Source of the DNA: Haloimpatiens lingqiaonensis
GTDB lineage: Bacteria > Bacillota > Clostridia > Clostridiales > Clostridiaceae
DNA: 64,000 nt
Reading direction: 5' to 3' (one strand)
NCBI RefSeq assembly: GCF_044502415.1
Contig: NZ_CP172402.1
Below the pieces are notes generated by a model. It had not been told where the DNA came from, searched no databases, and worked only from the letters and a program-made list of their open reading frames with translations. A program made the position numbers and the translations under genes. Positions 1 through 9,157 of the stretch are shown in pieces. Each line of letters begins with the position of its first letter. Position 1 is the stretch's first letter.

Positions 1-36
1 CTCTCTAGCCCTCTAATCCCCTAGCCCCCTATATTT
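1..36. repeat. CTAG-rich intergenic repeat (edge copy)
   Basis: Short tandem-like units of the form (c)ctagccct, the complement of the gggctag units found at 3946-4017, 9164-9247, 14363-14397 and 63822-63860. It sits just in front of spmB and is cut by the window edge. No coding content. Confidence 0.6.
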
Positions 37-48
37 GGGGGTGTAAAA

Positions 49-567
49 GTGGATTATGTTATAAAATCGATAATTCCTATAGTTATAGGTCTTATAGTTA
101 TATATGGTATGAAAAATGGGGTTAAGGTTTATGAATGTTTTGTGGAGGGTGCTAAAGATGGCATAGGCATATGTGTGAAGATATTTCCATATTTATTGGC
201 AATGCTAATAGCAGTGGGGGTTTTTACAGATTCAAGGCTTTTAGATGCTTTTATTAATCTTGTAAGGCCAGTTGTTAAAATCATAGGTCTTCCACCAGAA
301 GTAGTGCCACTGGTAATGGTGAAACCTCTTTCTGGCAGTGGGGCTTTAGGCGTGTTCACAGACATTTTAAAAAGGTATGGAGCAGATAGTTATATAGGAT
401 TAGTAGCTTCCATAGTTATGGGATCAACAGAAACCATATTTTATACACTTACAGTTTATTATGGTGCAGTAAAAATAAAAAACATAAGACACACACTGTG
501 GGCAGCAATATTTGCTGATTTAACAGCAATAATCATGGCAGTAACTTTAGTAAGATTGATGTTTTGA
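49..567 (+). CDS. spmB: Spore maturation protein B (SpmB)
   Basis: A 172-aa integral membrane protein of the nucleoside-recognition/Gate family. In Bacillus, SpmA and SpmB are needed for full dehydration of the spore core. Visible features are a hydrophobic N-terminal segment (about residues 5-22), a second near 43-60, the family-typical stretch PLVMVKPLSGSGALGVF at about 87-103, the MGSTETIFYTLTVYYG block near 124-139 and a C-terminal membrane helix. Length fits SpmB. The start is GTG at 49, about 7 nt after a GGGGG ribosome site. The partner spmA would be expected immediately upstream, outside the window. A promoter is not visible, so it is probably cotranscribed with upstream genes. Confidence 0.9.
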   Translation: MDYVIKSIIPIVIGLIVIYGMKNGVKVYECFVEGAKDGIGICVKIFPYLLAMLIAVGVFTDSRLLDAFINLVRPVVKIIGLPPEVVPLVMVKPLSGSGALGVFTDILKRYGADSYIGLVASIVMGSTETIFYTLTVYYGAVKIKNIRHTLWAAIFADLTAIIMAVTLVRLMF

Positions 568-777
568 TAGATTATATAGATTTAATAGGATTTTTAAATA
601 TACTAGGGTTGTGAAGGAAAATGGAGAAATCATTAGATAGAATGGCATCAAAGAATTAAAAGGTATTAAATAACTCTTTTAAACGTAAATTGCACTTGAT
701 TTTGTTCCAGTTTTTTAATATAATGTTTATAAATTCTTAACAAAGCAATAATTTAAATAAAAGGAGGCGCTTAAGAA
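568..777. other. Intergenic region, nothing distinct
   Basis: About 210 bp of AT-rich sequence between spmB and the ABC transporter operon. No hairpin with a T-tract, repeat family or persuasive small gene was seen. Confidence 0.4.
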
Positions 778-1503
778 ATGATAGAATTAATGGGGGTAAA
801 TAAAACTTATAATGGCAGCGCTTATGCTGTAAAGGACTTAAATTTAAACATAAGAGATGGTGAAATATTTGGATTTTTAGGTCCTAATGGTGCAGGAAAA
901 ACTACTACAATAAAGATGATAACAGGTATATTGTCATCTACTGATGGAAACATAAAAATAAATGGTATAGACATAGTGAAGGAGCCATTAAAGGCTAAAA
1001 AGATATTTGGTTTTGTACCTGATAACCCAGATATATTTTTAAGATTAAAGGGAATAGAATATCTTAATTTTATGGCGGATGCATATGATGTTTCTGCAGA
1101 GGAGAGAAAAGAGAGAATAAAGAATTTAAGTGAAAGATTTCAAATGGAAGCTGCTTTAAATGACCAAATTCAAAGTTATTCCCATGGTATGAGACAAAAA
1201 ATAGTTATAATGGGTGTTCTAATACATAATCCAGAGGTGTGGATATTAGACGAGCCTATGACAGGTTTAGATCCAAAGTCTTCTTATTTATTAAAAGAGA
1301 TGATGAGGGAACATGCAAATTCCGGTAAAACAGTATTTTTCTCTACCCACGTTTTAGAGGTAGCAGAAAAAATCTGTGATAGAGTAGCTATAATAAACAA
1401 AGGTAAAATCTTATTCTGCGGTACATTAGAAGAAATGAGAGAACACTTTAAAGAAAATGAATCTCTTGAAAAAATGTTCTTGGAGATGACTGAAAATGAG
1501 TAA
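778..1503 (+). CDS. ABC transporter ATP-binding protein (ABC-2 exporter type)
   Basis: A 241-aa nucleotide-binding subunit. The Walker A motif GPNGAGKTT is at about residues 36-44, the ABC signature appears as YSHGMRQ near 133-139, Walker B WILDEP is near 155-160, and the switch histidine lies in FFSTHVLEVAEKICD. The arrangement is that of ATPases serving ABC-2 type permeases (drug, lantibiotic or unknown export). A strong AGGAGG site (763-768) precedes the ATG. The last 8 bases overlap the start of the permease gene, so the two are translationally coupled. The substrate cannot be read from sequence. Confidence 0.9.
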   Translation: MIELMGVNKTYNGSAYAVKDLNLNIRDGEIFGFLGPNGAGKTTTIKMITGILSSTDGNIKINGIDIVKEPLKAKKIFGFVPDNPDIFLRLKGIEYLNFMADAYDVSAEERKERIKNLSERFQMEAALNDQIQSYSHGMRQKIVIMGVLIHNPEVWILDEPMTGLDPKSSYLLKEMMREHANSGKTVFFSTHVLEVAEKICDRVAIINKGKILFCGTLEEMREHFKENESLEKMFLEMTENE

Positions 1504-3172
1504 ATGTTGGCTTTTAATAAAAATATTTTTAAAAACTAATAAAGAGGGATTTCAGCAGAATAAGAAAAAAAGTAAATTTAAATTAAATGAGAAACTTATG
1601 TATTTAATTCTTATAATAGCATTTTTACCTTTAGCATTTATGATAGGAGATATGGTATCTAATTTCTATGAGGGCTTAGAGGTGATTAATCAGCAGGGCA
1701 TGATATTAGGAATAGGCTTTGCAATATCTAGCTTGTTAATATTTTTCTTTGGAATAATCTATTGTATAAATACCATGTATTTTGCTAAGGATGTGGAAAA
1801 TATTTTGCCACTACCTTTTAAGCCTTGGGAAATAGTAACAGCTAAGTTTGTAACAATCTTAATATATGAGTATTTAACAGAAGCTATATTCATGATTCCA
1901 ATAGTAGTAGTATATGGAATAAAAAGTGGAGCAACGGTTTTATATTACCTGTATAGTACAATTGTATTTTTAACATTGCCTATAGTTCCATTAGTTATTT
2001 CCTCAATAATAGTAATGTTAATTATGAGTTTTACTGGTTTAGCAAAAAATAAGGATAGGTTTAGAAAATTTGGTGGCATTTTTGGATTATTATTAATAGT
2101 ATTCATGAATTCATATATGCAAAAGATTAGTCAAAATTCCCTAGATCCAAATAAGTTAAACCAAATGATAATGGAAAGAAATAATGGGTTTGTAAACATA
2201 GTAACTAAGTTATTCCCTTCTACTAAATTTGCAGCTTTTAGTGCTATAAATAGTGATAAGTTAAGCGGGCTTTTAAATTTACTTATATTCCTTTGTATAA
2301 GCATACTTTCAATGTTTATATTCAACATTATAGCGGAAAAATTATACTTTAAAGGGGCTATAGGTATTTCAGAAACCTCTTCAAAAAGAAAAAAATTAAG
2401 TTCTAAAGAGTTTAGTAAAACTACAATAAAACAATCAACTTTAATGTCCTATACTAAAAAAGAATTAAGGATATTATTTAGAACTCCAATATATTTTTAT
2501 AACTGTATATTAATGAATTTCCTATGGCCAGTGTTTTTTATAATTCCAATGGCGGTAAATTCAGGCAAGGAATTGAAACAATTTTCTGGTTTAGGTAAAT
2601 ACCTTAATGATCCATCTATTAGTGGAATAGTAATAGCAGTAGCTTTTTCAGTAATAATATTTGTGTCAGGAAGTAATGGTATAACTTCTACAGCTATATC
2701 AAGAGAAGGAAAGGACATATATGTTTCTAAATATATTCCAGTTTCTTTTAAAACTCAAATAATGGCTAAAATTTTATCTGGAGCTATTATGGGACTTGTA
2801 TCAGAAATTATGATGCTTATAATTGTAGGTGTGGTAGTTAAAGCACCTATAAAAATTATTATAATAATATTACTTCTTTCATTTTTAGCTATAGCCTATG
2901 TGAATATGCTAGGTATATTAATTGATTTATATCACCCTAAATTAAACTGGGAAAATGAGCAGCAAGCAGTAAAACAAAATTTAAATGCGTTATTTGAAAT
3001 GGTAATTTCCTGGGTAAGTATAGGGGTCTTAATGTTTTTAGTAATAAAATTTGAATTAGATTTATTATATACTATATTATTAATAATAGGACTTTTTGGC
3101 ATAATAGATTTAATTCTATATGTTATAATAAGTTCAAAGGGTGTAAAGAGATTTTCCAAATTAGGTGAGTAG
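1496..3172 (+). CDS. ABC transporter permease, ABC-2-like
   Basis: A 558-aa polytopic membrane protein starting at ATG 1496 inside the end of the ATPase gene. About 12 hydrophobic segments are visible, including pairs near 35-55, 75-110, 130-185 and 200-215, a second group near 255-275, and a C-terminal group from about 325 to the end. This is roughly a duplicated six-helix ABC-2 layout. The cytoplasmic basic stretch near 295-315 (SSKRKKLSSKEFSKT) separates the halves. Presumably it forms the pore with the preceding ATPase. No close functional relative is recognised; export of a lipid, peptide or drug is possible. Confidence 0.75.
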   Translation: MSKCWLLIKIFLKTNKEGFQQNKKKSKFKLNEKLMYLILIIAFLPLAFMIGDMVSNFYEGLEVINQQGMILGIGFAISSLLIFFFGIIYCINTMYFAKDVENILPLPFKPWEIVTAKFVTILIYEYLTEAIFMIPIVVVYGIKSGATVLYYLYSTIVFLTLPIVPLVISSIIVMLIMSFTGLAKNKDRFRKFGGIFGLLLIVFMNSYMQKISQNSLDPNKLNQMIMERNNGFVNIVTKLFPSTKFAAFSAINSDKLSGLLNLLIFLCISILSMFIFNIIAEKLYFKGAIGISETSSKRKKLSSKEFSKTTIKQSTLMSYTKKELRILFRTPIYFYNCILMNFLWPVFFIIPMAVNSGKELKQFSGLGKYLNDPSISGIVIAVAFSVIIFVSGSNGITSTAISREGKDIYVSKYIPVSFKTQIMAKILSGAIMGLVSEIMMLIIVGVVVKAPIKIIIIILLLSFLAIAYVNMLGILIDLYHPKLNWENEQQAVKQNLNALFEMVISWVSIGVLMFLVIKFELDLLYTILLIIGLFGIIDLILYVIISSKGVKRFSKLGE

Positions 3173-3258
3173 TCTATTAAAATTTTATAATTTATTTTAT
3201 AACTTCCAAAGTTAAACTATATATATTATAGTATATGAATTATAGGGGGCATGGAATT

Positions 3259-3906
3259 ATGGATAAAAATGTAAAGTGGTTTATGGAGCAACGGGTAGCA
3301 AAAACCATAGAAAACTTACAAAAGAACAACATGGAAGGCTATTTTGTTCAAGATGAAAAAGAACTTATAGAAAAAGTAAAAGAAATTGTAAATGAGGGTT
3401 CCACAGTATCAGTGGGTGGTTCTATGACATTATTTGAAACAGGCATTATAGATTTTTTAAGGAATGGAAAATATAAATTTTTAGATAGGTATGAAGAAGG
3501 ATTAAAGGGTGAAGATATAAAGAAAATTTATAGAGAAAGTTTTTTTGCAGATGCATATTTTTCATCTACTAATGCTTTAACTGAATCAGGAGAATTATTT
3601 AATATAGATGGTAATGGAAACAGAGTAGCTGCTATGATTTATGGACCAGATCAGGTAATAGTTATAGTAGGGACAAACAAAATAGTTAGGGATTTAAAGG
3701 AAGCTGAAGATAGAGTCAAAAATTATGCAGCTCCTATAAATGCTAAAAGGCTTAATAAGGACAATCCATGTACAAAGATTGGACATTGTGTAGATTGCAG
3801 TGCAACTGGAAGGATCTGCAGCCATTATGTGGTGATGGGAAGACAGAATCTTGGGAATAAGGGAAGAATTAAAGTTATTATTGTAAACAAAGAACTAGGA
3901 TATTAA
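3259..3906 (+). CDS. LUD-domain protein (lactate utilisation LutC/YkgG-like)
   Basis: A 215-aa protein of the LUD (DUF162) family, whose members include LutB/LutC parts of lactate oxidation complexes and many single-domain clostridial proteins. The core is recognisable from the VSVGGSMTLFETGI segment, the FFADAYFSSTNALTESGELFN segment split across residues ~95-115, and the VIVGTNKIVRDLKEAEDRV segment. The C-terminus has four cysteines (CTKIGHCVDCSATGRIC). The start is ATG 3259, 8 nt after AGGGGGC at 3244-3250; an in-frame ATG at 3235 has no site before it. No lutA/lutB partners are nearby, so the substrate is open. Confidence 0.75.
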   Translation: MDKNVKWFMEQRVAKTIENLQKNNMEGYFVQDEKELIEKVKEIVNEGSTVSVGGSMTLFETGIIDFLRNGKYKFLDRYEEGLKGEDIKKIYRESFFADAYFSSTNALTESGELFNIDGNGNRVAAMIYGPDQVIVIVGTNKIVRDLKEAEDRVKNYAAPINAKRLNKDNPCTKIGHCVDCSATGRICSHYVVMGRQNLGNKGRIKVIIVNKELGY

Positions 3907-3907
3907 G

Positions 3908-3940
3908 CGTAAATTGCGGCACAAGTGCCGCAATTTATGG
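3908..3940 (+). terminator. Hairpin after the LUD gene
   Basis: Inverted repeat aaattgcggcac / gtgccgcaattt (12-bp stem, 2-nt loop) starting a few bases after the stop codon. The downstream T-run is weak. A similar hairpin ends the gene at 38014. Confidence 0.6.
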
Positions 3941-3945
3941 CTTAA

Positions 3946-4017
3946 GAGGGCTAGTGGGCCAGAGGGCTAGAGGGCTAGAAATTAGTGGGCTAGTTGGCTA
4001 GTGTGCTAGAGGGCTAG
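3946..4017. repeat. CTAG-rich 8-mer repeat tract
   Basis: About nine imperfect copies of gggctagt/a (variants gggccag, tggctag, gtgctag) in a row. The same family is placed behind metG (9164-9247), DUF445 (14363-14397) and the HAD gene (63822-63860), and in reverse at 1-36 and 17655-17730. Confidence 0.8.
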
Positions 4018-4020
4018 GAA

Positions 4021-4237
4021 CAATTGACAATTGATAATAGACAATTGACAGTTGTCATTGATAGATGTTTTGCTAATGCAAAACTAAAATTAAAAGCAGA
4101 AAAAGACCTAAATATAGATAAATTCTATGTTTAGGTCTTTTAAAATTTTAGTTTTTCTGTAAGAAAAACTTCCTTCATTGTCCATTGTCAATTCTCCATT
4201 GTCAATTATAAGAATGTTGCGTCGCAACAATTCTTAT
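4021..4237. repeat. Composite hairpin repeat, copy 1
   Basis: Layout: caattgacaattg-type repeats (4021-4060); a structured core of about 113 bp (4065-4177) with three hairpins (gttttgc-taat-gcaaaac; aaaagacctaaa..tttaggtctttt; gtttttct-gta-agaaaaac); ttgtccattgtcaatt repeats; then the palindrome ataagaatgttgcg/cgcaacaattcttat, which overlaps the stop codon of the minus-strand MATE gene. A second copy lies at 60785-61012, with the core in the opposite orientation relative to the flanks. Confidence 0.8.
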
Positions 4238-5586
4238 ACTGTGGTTTTATTAAATTTCCTTCTAAATAAAATTATTATAAGAATTCCATCAAAAGTCCAC
4301 TGTACAGCTGTAACCCACCATACATATGTTACAGGTAATTTTAAAACATAAACTATATAGTACATTAAAGGTAGTCTTATAAGCCAGCTGGATATAAGAG
4401 AGACTATAAATGGAGTTTTTGTATCCCCCATACCTTTTAGAGCTCCACCGTAAATCATGGAAAATGCCATTACAGGTTGCTCTACTGAAGCTATCATTAT
4501 GCAGATGGAACCTAAATTTATAACATCCTTAGCACTGGAATGAATGAAAAGGGATATTAAGAATTTCGGAAATAATAAGAAACCTAATCCACATAAACCC
4601 ATTATTAAAGCTCCTAATATAGCGCAGGTGTCAGCATAAGCTTTAGCTTTTTCATAGTTTTTCTCTCCAACTTTATGACCAACTAAAGTAGTGGCAGCTA
4701 CTGCAAAGCCCCATCCGGGCATAAAGGAGAGAGATTCTATAGTAGTGGTTATTTGATTTGCAGCAAAGGAAATACTGCCTAAATGCATTATCATAAAAGT
4801 GCTTATTAATCTTGAAATATCAAAGGCACCTTCCTGAAGGGAAGAAGGTATAGATAATTTTATTAGTTTTACAAATCTAGCAAAATTCATATCCTTTATG
4901 TACTTAAAGTGTGGTTTTATTTTAGATTTTTTTATTGTATATGTAATAGCACATATAAATCCACAGAATTGGGCTATAAGTGTAGCTAGGGCAGCTCCCT
5001 TTACACCTAATTCAGGAAAGGGCTTTACTCCAAATATCATCATATAGTCTAATACTAAATTTATTACATTTATTAATGCTGAAATAAAAAGAGGTGTTTT
5101 AGTATTGCCATATCCACGTAATATGCTATTTAAAAGGTTAGTTAACATGTTGAAAAATAAAGCTATAGAAGCTATTTTCATATAATTAACGCCTAGATTT
5201 AAAATTTCTCCTTTAGCGCCAGCTATAACTAATATATTTTTGGAAAAAGTGAAGCAAATTATTAATATAAATAATGCTATAATGGAACCTGTGAAAAAGC
5301 CTAAAGAGGCATATTCTTCGGCTGCCTTAAGATCCTTTGCACCGTATTTTCTGGCTATTAAGGATGTTATTCCCACAGATATTCCCACGGCAATAAATAT
5401 GTTTACAAAGGTGTAGAGTATTTCGGAACTCAGTCCCACAGAACTTACGCCTACATCACCCGCATACCAACCTACCATCATAGTATCTAATACCCAAATC
5501 ATCATATAAAGTGTCATTTCCCCTACAGCAGGTAATGCCAACTTTAAAACGTCTTTTATGTCTTTTTTATTTAGTGATTTTAAAAT
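4234..5586 (-). CDS. MATE-family multidrug efflux protein
   Basis: A polytopic inner-membrane exporter of the MATE (NorM/DinF-like) family that uses a cation gradient. About 12 transmembrane segments are visible in two similar halves. The N-half begins KLALPAVGEMTLYMMIWVLDTMMVG, a typical MATE opening, and the middle has GWGFAVAATTLVGHKVGEKN. The first canonical in-frame start, TTG 5541, lies within this conserved opening and has no ribosome site. A strong AGGGGG (5594-5599) lies 7 nt before an in-frame ATT at 5586, which adds 15 residues matching the usual cytoplasmic N-terminus (SLNKKDIKDVLKL). I therefore place the start at ATT 5586, giving about 450 aa. The gene is monocistronic, and its end overlaps a palindromic repeat. 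Confidence 0.85.
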   Translation of the reverse strand: MLKSLNKKDIKDVLKLALPAVGEMTLYMMIWVLDTMMVGWYAGDVGVSSVGLSSEILYTFVNIFIAVGISVGITSLIARKYGAKDLKAAEEYASLGFFTGSIIALFILIICFTFSKNILVIAGAKGEILNLGVNYMKIASIALFFNMLTNLLNSILRGYGNTKTPLFISALINVINLVLDYMMIFGVKPFPELGVKGAALATLIAQFCGFICAITYTIKKSKIKPHFKYIKDMNFARFVKLIKLSIPSSLQEGAFDISRLISTFMIMHLGSISFAANQITTTIESLSFMPGWGFAVAATTLVGHKVGEKNYEKAKAYADTCAILGALIMGLCGLGFLLFPKFLISLFIHSSAKDVINLGSICIMIASVEQPVMAFSMIYGGALKGMGDTKTPFIVSLISSWLIRLPLMYYIVYVLKLPVTYVWWVTAVQWTFDGILIIILFRRKFNKTTV

Positions 5587-5974
5587 AAAAATTCCCCCTT
5601 TTAACCTAAGTAATTTATTTTCAATTACAGTACCATGTTAATATATTTTTTGTAATAAAACAATATTTTTGCTCTTTTCAGCAGTTTATAATATTTTTTA
5701 TATGGATTTAAAAGACAATTGACTAAAAAATAGCTTTTTTATAAAATAATCTTAATAGGTTAAATTTTTAACCAAGAAGTCCCACTTCAGCGTGGGCAAG
5801 TGGTTGGAGAATTCACTATATTAAATTGGTAATAAATTAAATAAATAAAAAAGGGAAATACTATATAAATGTATAATAGAAATAGATGTATAATAAAGAT
5901 AGAACACATAGTAAATGAATTAATCAGTAATTAATTTATGATTTACAGTTTAAAGTTTGGAAGGAGAGAATCGT
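5587..5974. other. Divergent intergenic region with an orphan hairpin
   Basis: AT-rich DNA between MATE (minus) and the membrane protein gene (plus). The only distinct structure is near 5771-5816: accaagaagtcccac-ttcagc-gtgggcaagtggttgg followed by agaattcac. This nested hairpin plus tail resembles the right end of IS200/IS605 elements, where the TnpB guide RNA ends. No transposase gene accompanies it. The identification is tentative. Confidence 0.35.
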
Positions 5975-6571
5975 CTGGATATAAAGAAGTTTTATAAAAA
6001 GAAAGCAAATTATTTAAGTAAGATATATGAAGTAGATGCTACAACAGGGAATTATATTATAGAGATTTCCTTAGATAAATACACAGATGTTTTTAACGAT
6101 TGGGATCATGCCTCCTTTAAAAAGAGGGACATAGACCCGGACTTAGTATTTTTTTTAGAAAGCTGTTCTGAGGATATACCATTAAAATACGGTATGGATA
6201 TATGTTTTTATCTTCCAAAGGAGATACAAGATAAAACTAGAGAGAGAATAATAGTTTCAGGCTTAAAAACATATTATTCATTTTATTCTCATACGGAAAG
6301 AAAGTTTCTCAAGGAGTCTTATAAAAAATATTTAGGCTACATAATTGTATCTTTTATATTTCTAGCTCTTTCATATATTATGGCTAATTTTGCTCAAAAT
6401 GAAATTGTGTATGTGACTTTATCCCAAGGAGTTAATATTGGGGGATGGGTTTTTTTATGGGAATCCATATCCTTTGTATTTTTTAAGAGGAGAAAAATAG
6501 TACATGATATAAAAACCTATGAAAGATTAGCTGGAGCCAGCATATATTTTAAGTATGATACTATAAAGTGA
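5975..6571 (+). CDS. Small two-helix membrane protein, unknown
   Basis: Not recognised. About 198 aa: a soluble N-terminal region (~1-115), basic at the start (MDIKKFYKKKANYL), then two hydrophobic segments near 120-140 and 150-170, and a short basic cytoplasmic tail with FFKRRKIVHDIKTYERLA. The best start is CTG 5975, about 6-7 nt after GGAGAG (5963-5968); the alternative TTG 5957 lies upstream of that site and has none of its own. It stands alone between MATE and the metG leader. There is no hint of substrate or partner. Confidence 0.6.
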   Translation: MDIKKFYKKKANYLSKIYEVDATTGNYIIEISLDKYTDVFNDWDHASFKKRDIDPDLVFFLESCSEDIPLKYGMDICFYLPKEIQDKTRERIIVSGLKTYYSFYSHTERKFLKESYKKYLGYIIVSFIFLALSYIMANFAQNEIVYVTLSQGVNIGGWVFLWESISFVFFKRRKIVHDIKTYERLAGASIYFKYDTIK

Positions 6572-6646
6572 TGGAATATATTTAACATTAAAGAGTGCAT
6601 TATATATAATGTAAATTACCAATTGCAGAAATTAGGTAATATAGTA

Positions 6647-6675
6647 TTGACATAATAATTAGTATATTATATCAT
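6647..6675 (+). promoter_or_regulatory. Sigma-A promoter of metG leader
   Basis: TTGACA (6647-6652), 17-nt spacer, TATCAT (6670-6675). It lies about 90 nt before the recognisable T-box RNA. Confidence 0.65.
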
Positions 6676-6759
6676 TAAATTAAATTTAAATTTCAAGGTG
6701 CTTATGTAGCTATTGTGGCTACAGGGCAATTTTAACTGTTAATTATATCTATTTAAATG

Positions 6760-7017
6760 TTATGATGGGAAGAGTAGTAAGTGAAAGTATTTAAAGAGAG
6801 CTGGATTAGGTGAAAGCCAGTAATATAGAAGCTTATGAACATGGTCCCGGAACAGACTGTTTGAATTTTTAGTAGGACAGTACGGAAGCAGACGTTATAC
6901 TGCAGGATGATGTTGGTCATCTGTTGGAGGTCACTTTTACAAAATTAGTGATGAATTAGAGTGGTACCGCGTATATTTACGCCTCTATGTGGAAATAAAA
7001 ATCCATATAGAGGCGTT
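6760..7017 (+). promoter_or_regulatory. T-box leader controlling metG (Met-specific)
   Basis: T-box riboswitches sense uncharged tRNA and switch a terminator off. Visible here: the AGTA-type element in gggaagagtagtaa (6767-6780), a structured stem I, a candidate specifier ATG at 6841-6843 in gaacATGgtcccgg matching methionine, the T-box gagtggtaccgcg (6959-6971) whose TGGTACC can pair with the tRNA acceptor end, and a terminator acgcctctatgtgg...ccatatagaggcgttttaa (6979-7020). Low charged Met-tRNA should favour read-through into metG. Confidence 0.92.
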
Positions 7018-7026
7018 TTAAATTTT

Positions 7027-7160
7027 ATAAACAGAGCTCTTAGCTTCAGATGGAGTTTTTACTCCAACTGAAGGTTAGAGCTCGTTATCCAGGGACGTAG
7101 CTGCCGTTATCTCCCACTTTGTTAGAAGTGGGAGTGTTACGGCAGGTAGTCATCGGATAA
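7027..7160 (+). repeat. 134-bp double-hairpin element, copy 1 (in metG leader)
   Basis: Two large hairpins: gagctcttagcttcag-tggag...ctcca-ctgaaggttagagctc, then ctgccgttatctcccact...agtgggagtgttacggcag. An inverted copy at 26421-26554 differs at only two positions by eye. It sits between the T-box terminator and the metG ribosome site, so read-through metG mRNA must carry it. It has no coding capacity. It could be a mobile palindromic element of the IS200/IS605-derived kind or a structured RNA module. Confidence 0.85.
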
Positions 7161-7207
7161 ATTCAATAATGAATATTTGAAAAATACTATAACAGGGAGG
7201 TATAAAA

Positions 7208-9157
7208 ATGGAAAATAAGAAGACATTTTATATAACTACACCAATTTATTATCCATCAGCAAAGCTTCATATAGGAAACACATATACAACTGTTGCTGCA
7301 GATGCAGTGGCTAGATTTAAACGACTTACAGGATATGATGTAATGTTTTTAACAGGGTCTGATGAGCATGGACAAAAGATTCAAAGGATAGCAGAAGAAA
7401 AGGGAATTAATCCTAAAGCTTATGTAGATGAAATTGTAGAAACTATAAAACATCTTTGGAAGATAATGAATATAAGCTATGATAAGTATATAAGAACTAC
7501 TGATGATTATCATAAGGAAACTGTTAAGAAAATATTTAACAAGTTGTATGAAAAGGGAGATATATACAAGGATAGTTATGAGGGATGGTATTGTACTCCA
7601 TGCGAATCCTTTTGGACAGAAACTCAATTGGTAGATGGAAAGTGTCCAGATTGCGGAAGGCCAGTGGAAAAGGCAAAGGAAGAGGCATATTTCTTTAAAA
7701 TGTCTAAATACGCAGATAAACTTATAGAATATATAGAAACTCACCCTGACTTTATACAACCAGAGTCAAGAAAAAATGAAATGTTAAATAATTTCTTAAG
7801 ACCAGGACTTCAAGATCTTTGCGTATCAAGAACTTCATTTAATTGGGGAATACCTGTAGAGTTCGACAAGGGACATGTAGTATATGTTTGGATAGATGCT
7901 CTTTCAAACTATATATCTACCCTTGGATATGAAAATTCTAAGGAAAATTTAATGGAAAAATATTGGCCTGCAGATGTACATCTTGTGGGAAAAGATATTA
8001 TAAGATTCCATACAATTTATTGGCCAATTATGTTGATGGCTTTAGATTTACCATTACCTAAGCAGGTATTTGGACATGGATGGCTTTTAGTTGATGGTGG
8101 AAAGATGTCAAAATCAAAAGGAAATGTAGTGGATCCAGAAATTCTTGTAAAAGAATTTGGAACAGATGCAGTTAGATATTATTTGCTTCATGAAATACCA
8201 TTTGGATCTGATGGAATATTTACAAATGAAAAGTTTATAAATAAGACTAATTCAGATTTAGCTAATGACCTTGGAAATTTAGTTTCAAGAACTGTGGCTA
8301 TGATTCAGAAGTATTTTGATTCAGTAATTCCAGCACCAACAGCTAAAGAGGAGATAGACAATGAACTAATTTCTCTAGCCATAGCTACTCCTAAAAAAGT
8401 AGAAGAGGCTATTGATAAGTATAAATTACCAGAGGCACTAGATAACATATGGGATCTTATAAAGAGAGCAAATAAGTATATAGATGAAACTATGCCTTGG
8501 GCACTTGCTAAGGAAGAGGATAAAAAGGAAAGATTGGGAACAGTACTTTATAATTTATCAGAAACTATAAGATTTGTATCAGTACTTGTATCTTCTTTTT
8601 TACCAGAAACTAGCGAAAAAATAAATGGTAAGTTAAATGTTGAACTTACTTCTTGGGATACATTAGCATCTTTTGATGGTACTAAAGCTGGTACAAAGGT
8701 AGAAAAAGGAGAAAACTTATTCCCAAGAATTGATGTGAAAAAGAAATTAGAAGAATTAGAAAAAATAAGACAAGAACAGCTTGCAAAGGTGGAAGAGCAA
8801 AATGTACAGCCTATGCAGCCATTAAAACCAGAAATAACTATAGATGATTTTGATAAGATTGATTTAAGAGTAGTTAAGGTGTTAGAGTGTGAACCAGTGA
8901 AAAAAGCTAACAAACTTTTAAAATTAAAAGTTGACTTAGACGGAGAGGAAAGACAGGTTATATCAGGTATAGCAAAGTACTATAAACCAGAAGACTTAAT
9001 AGGAAAATATGTAGTATTAGTTGCTAATTTAAAACCTGTTAAATTAAGAGGAGAGCTTTCACAAGGAATGATACTTGCAGCATCTACTGATGATGATAGC
9101 AAATTGTTTACTGTTAGCATTCCAGGAGATCTTCCAACAGGAAGCCAGGTAAGATAG
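7208..9157 (+). CDS. metG: Methionyl-tRNA synthetase
   Basis: A 649-aa class I synthetase that charges tRNA-Met. The ATP-binding HIGH-type motif is in YYPSAKLHIGNTY (about residues 14-26), the zinc/connective region has CTPCESFW and CPDCGRP (about 128-155), and KMSKS is in GGKMSKSKGN near residues 300-309. The anticodon-binding helical domain follows, then a linker (about 500-545), and a C-terminal EMAP/Trbp111 tRNA-binding domain starting near ITIDDFDKIDLRV and ending GDLPTGSQVR. The GGGAGG site at 7195-7200 supports ATG 7208. It is controlled by the upstream T-box; the 134-bp hairpin element lies in its leader. Confidence 0.97.
   Translation: MENKKTFYITTPIYYPSAKLHIGNTYTTVAADAVARFKRLTGYDVMFLTGSDEHGQKIQRIAEEKGINPKAYVDEIVETIKHLWKIMNISYDKYIRTTDDYHKETVKKIFNKLYEKGDIYKDSYEGWYCTPCESFWTETQLVDGKCPDCGRPVEKAKEEAYFFKMSKYADKLIEYIETHPDFIQPESRKNEMLNNFLRPGLQDLCVSRTSFNWGIPVEFDKGHVVYVWIDALSNYISTLGYENSKENLMEKYWPADVHLVGKDIIRFHTIYWPIMLMALDLPLPKQVFGHGWLLVDGGKMSKSKGNVVDPEILVKEFGTDAVRYYLLHEIPFGSDGIFTNEKFINKTNSDLANDLGNLVSRTVAMIQKYFDSVIPAPTAKEEIDNELISLAIATPKKVEEAIDKYKLPEALDNIWDLIKRANKYIDETMPWALAKEEDKKERLGTVLYNLSETIRFVSVLVSSFLPETSEKINGKLNVELTSWDTLASFDGTKAGTKVEKGENLFPRIDVKKKLEELEKIRQEQLAKVEEQNVQPMQPLKPEITIDDFDKIDLRVVKVLECEPVKKANKLLKLKVDLDGEERQVISGIAKYYKPEDLIGKYVVLVANLKPVKLRGELSQGMILAASTDDDSKLFTVSIPGDLPTGSQVR

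Noticed and set aside
3946..4017. gggctag tracts as iterons of a replication origin
   Set aside because: They occur at many gene ends across the window with no rep gene or DnaA-box cluster.
7349..7759. Minus-strand 136-codon frame inside metG
   Set aside because: Shadow of a highly conserved synthetase; no independent support.
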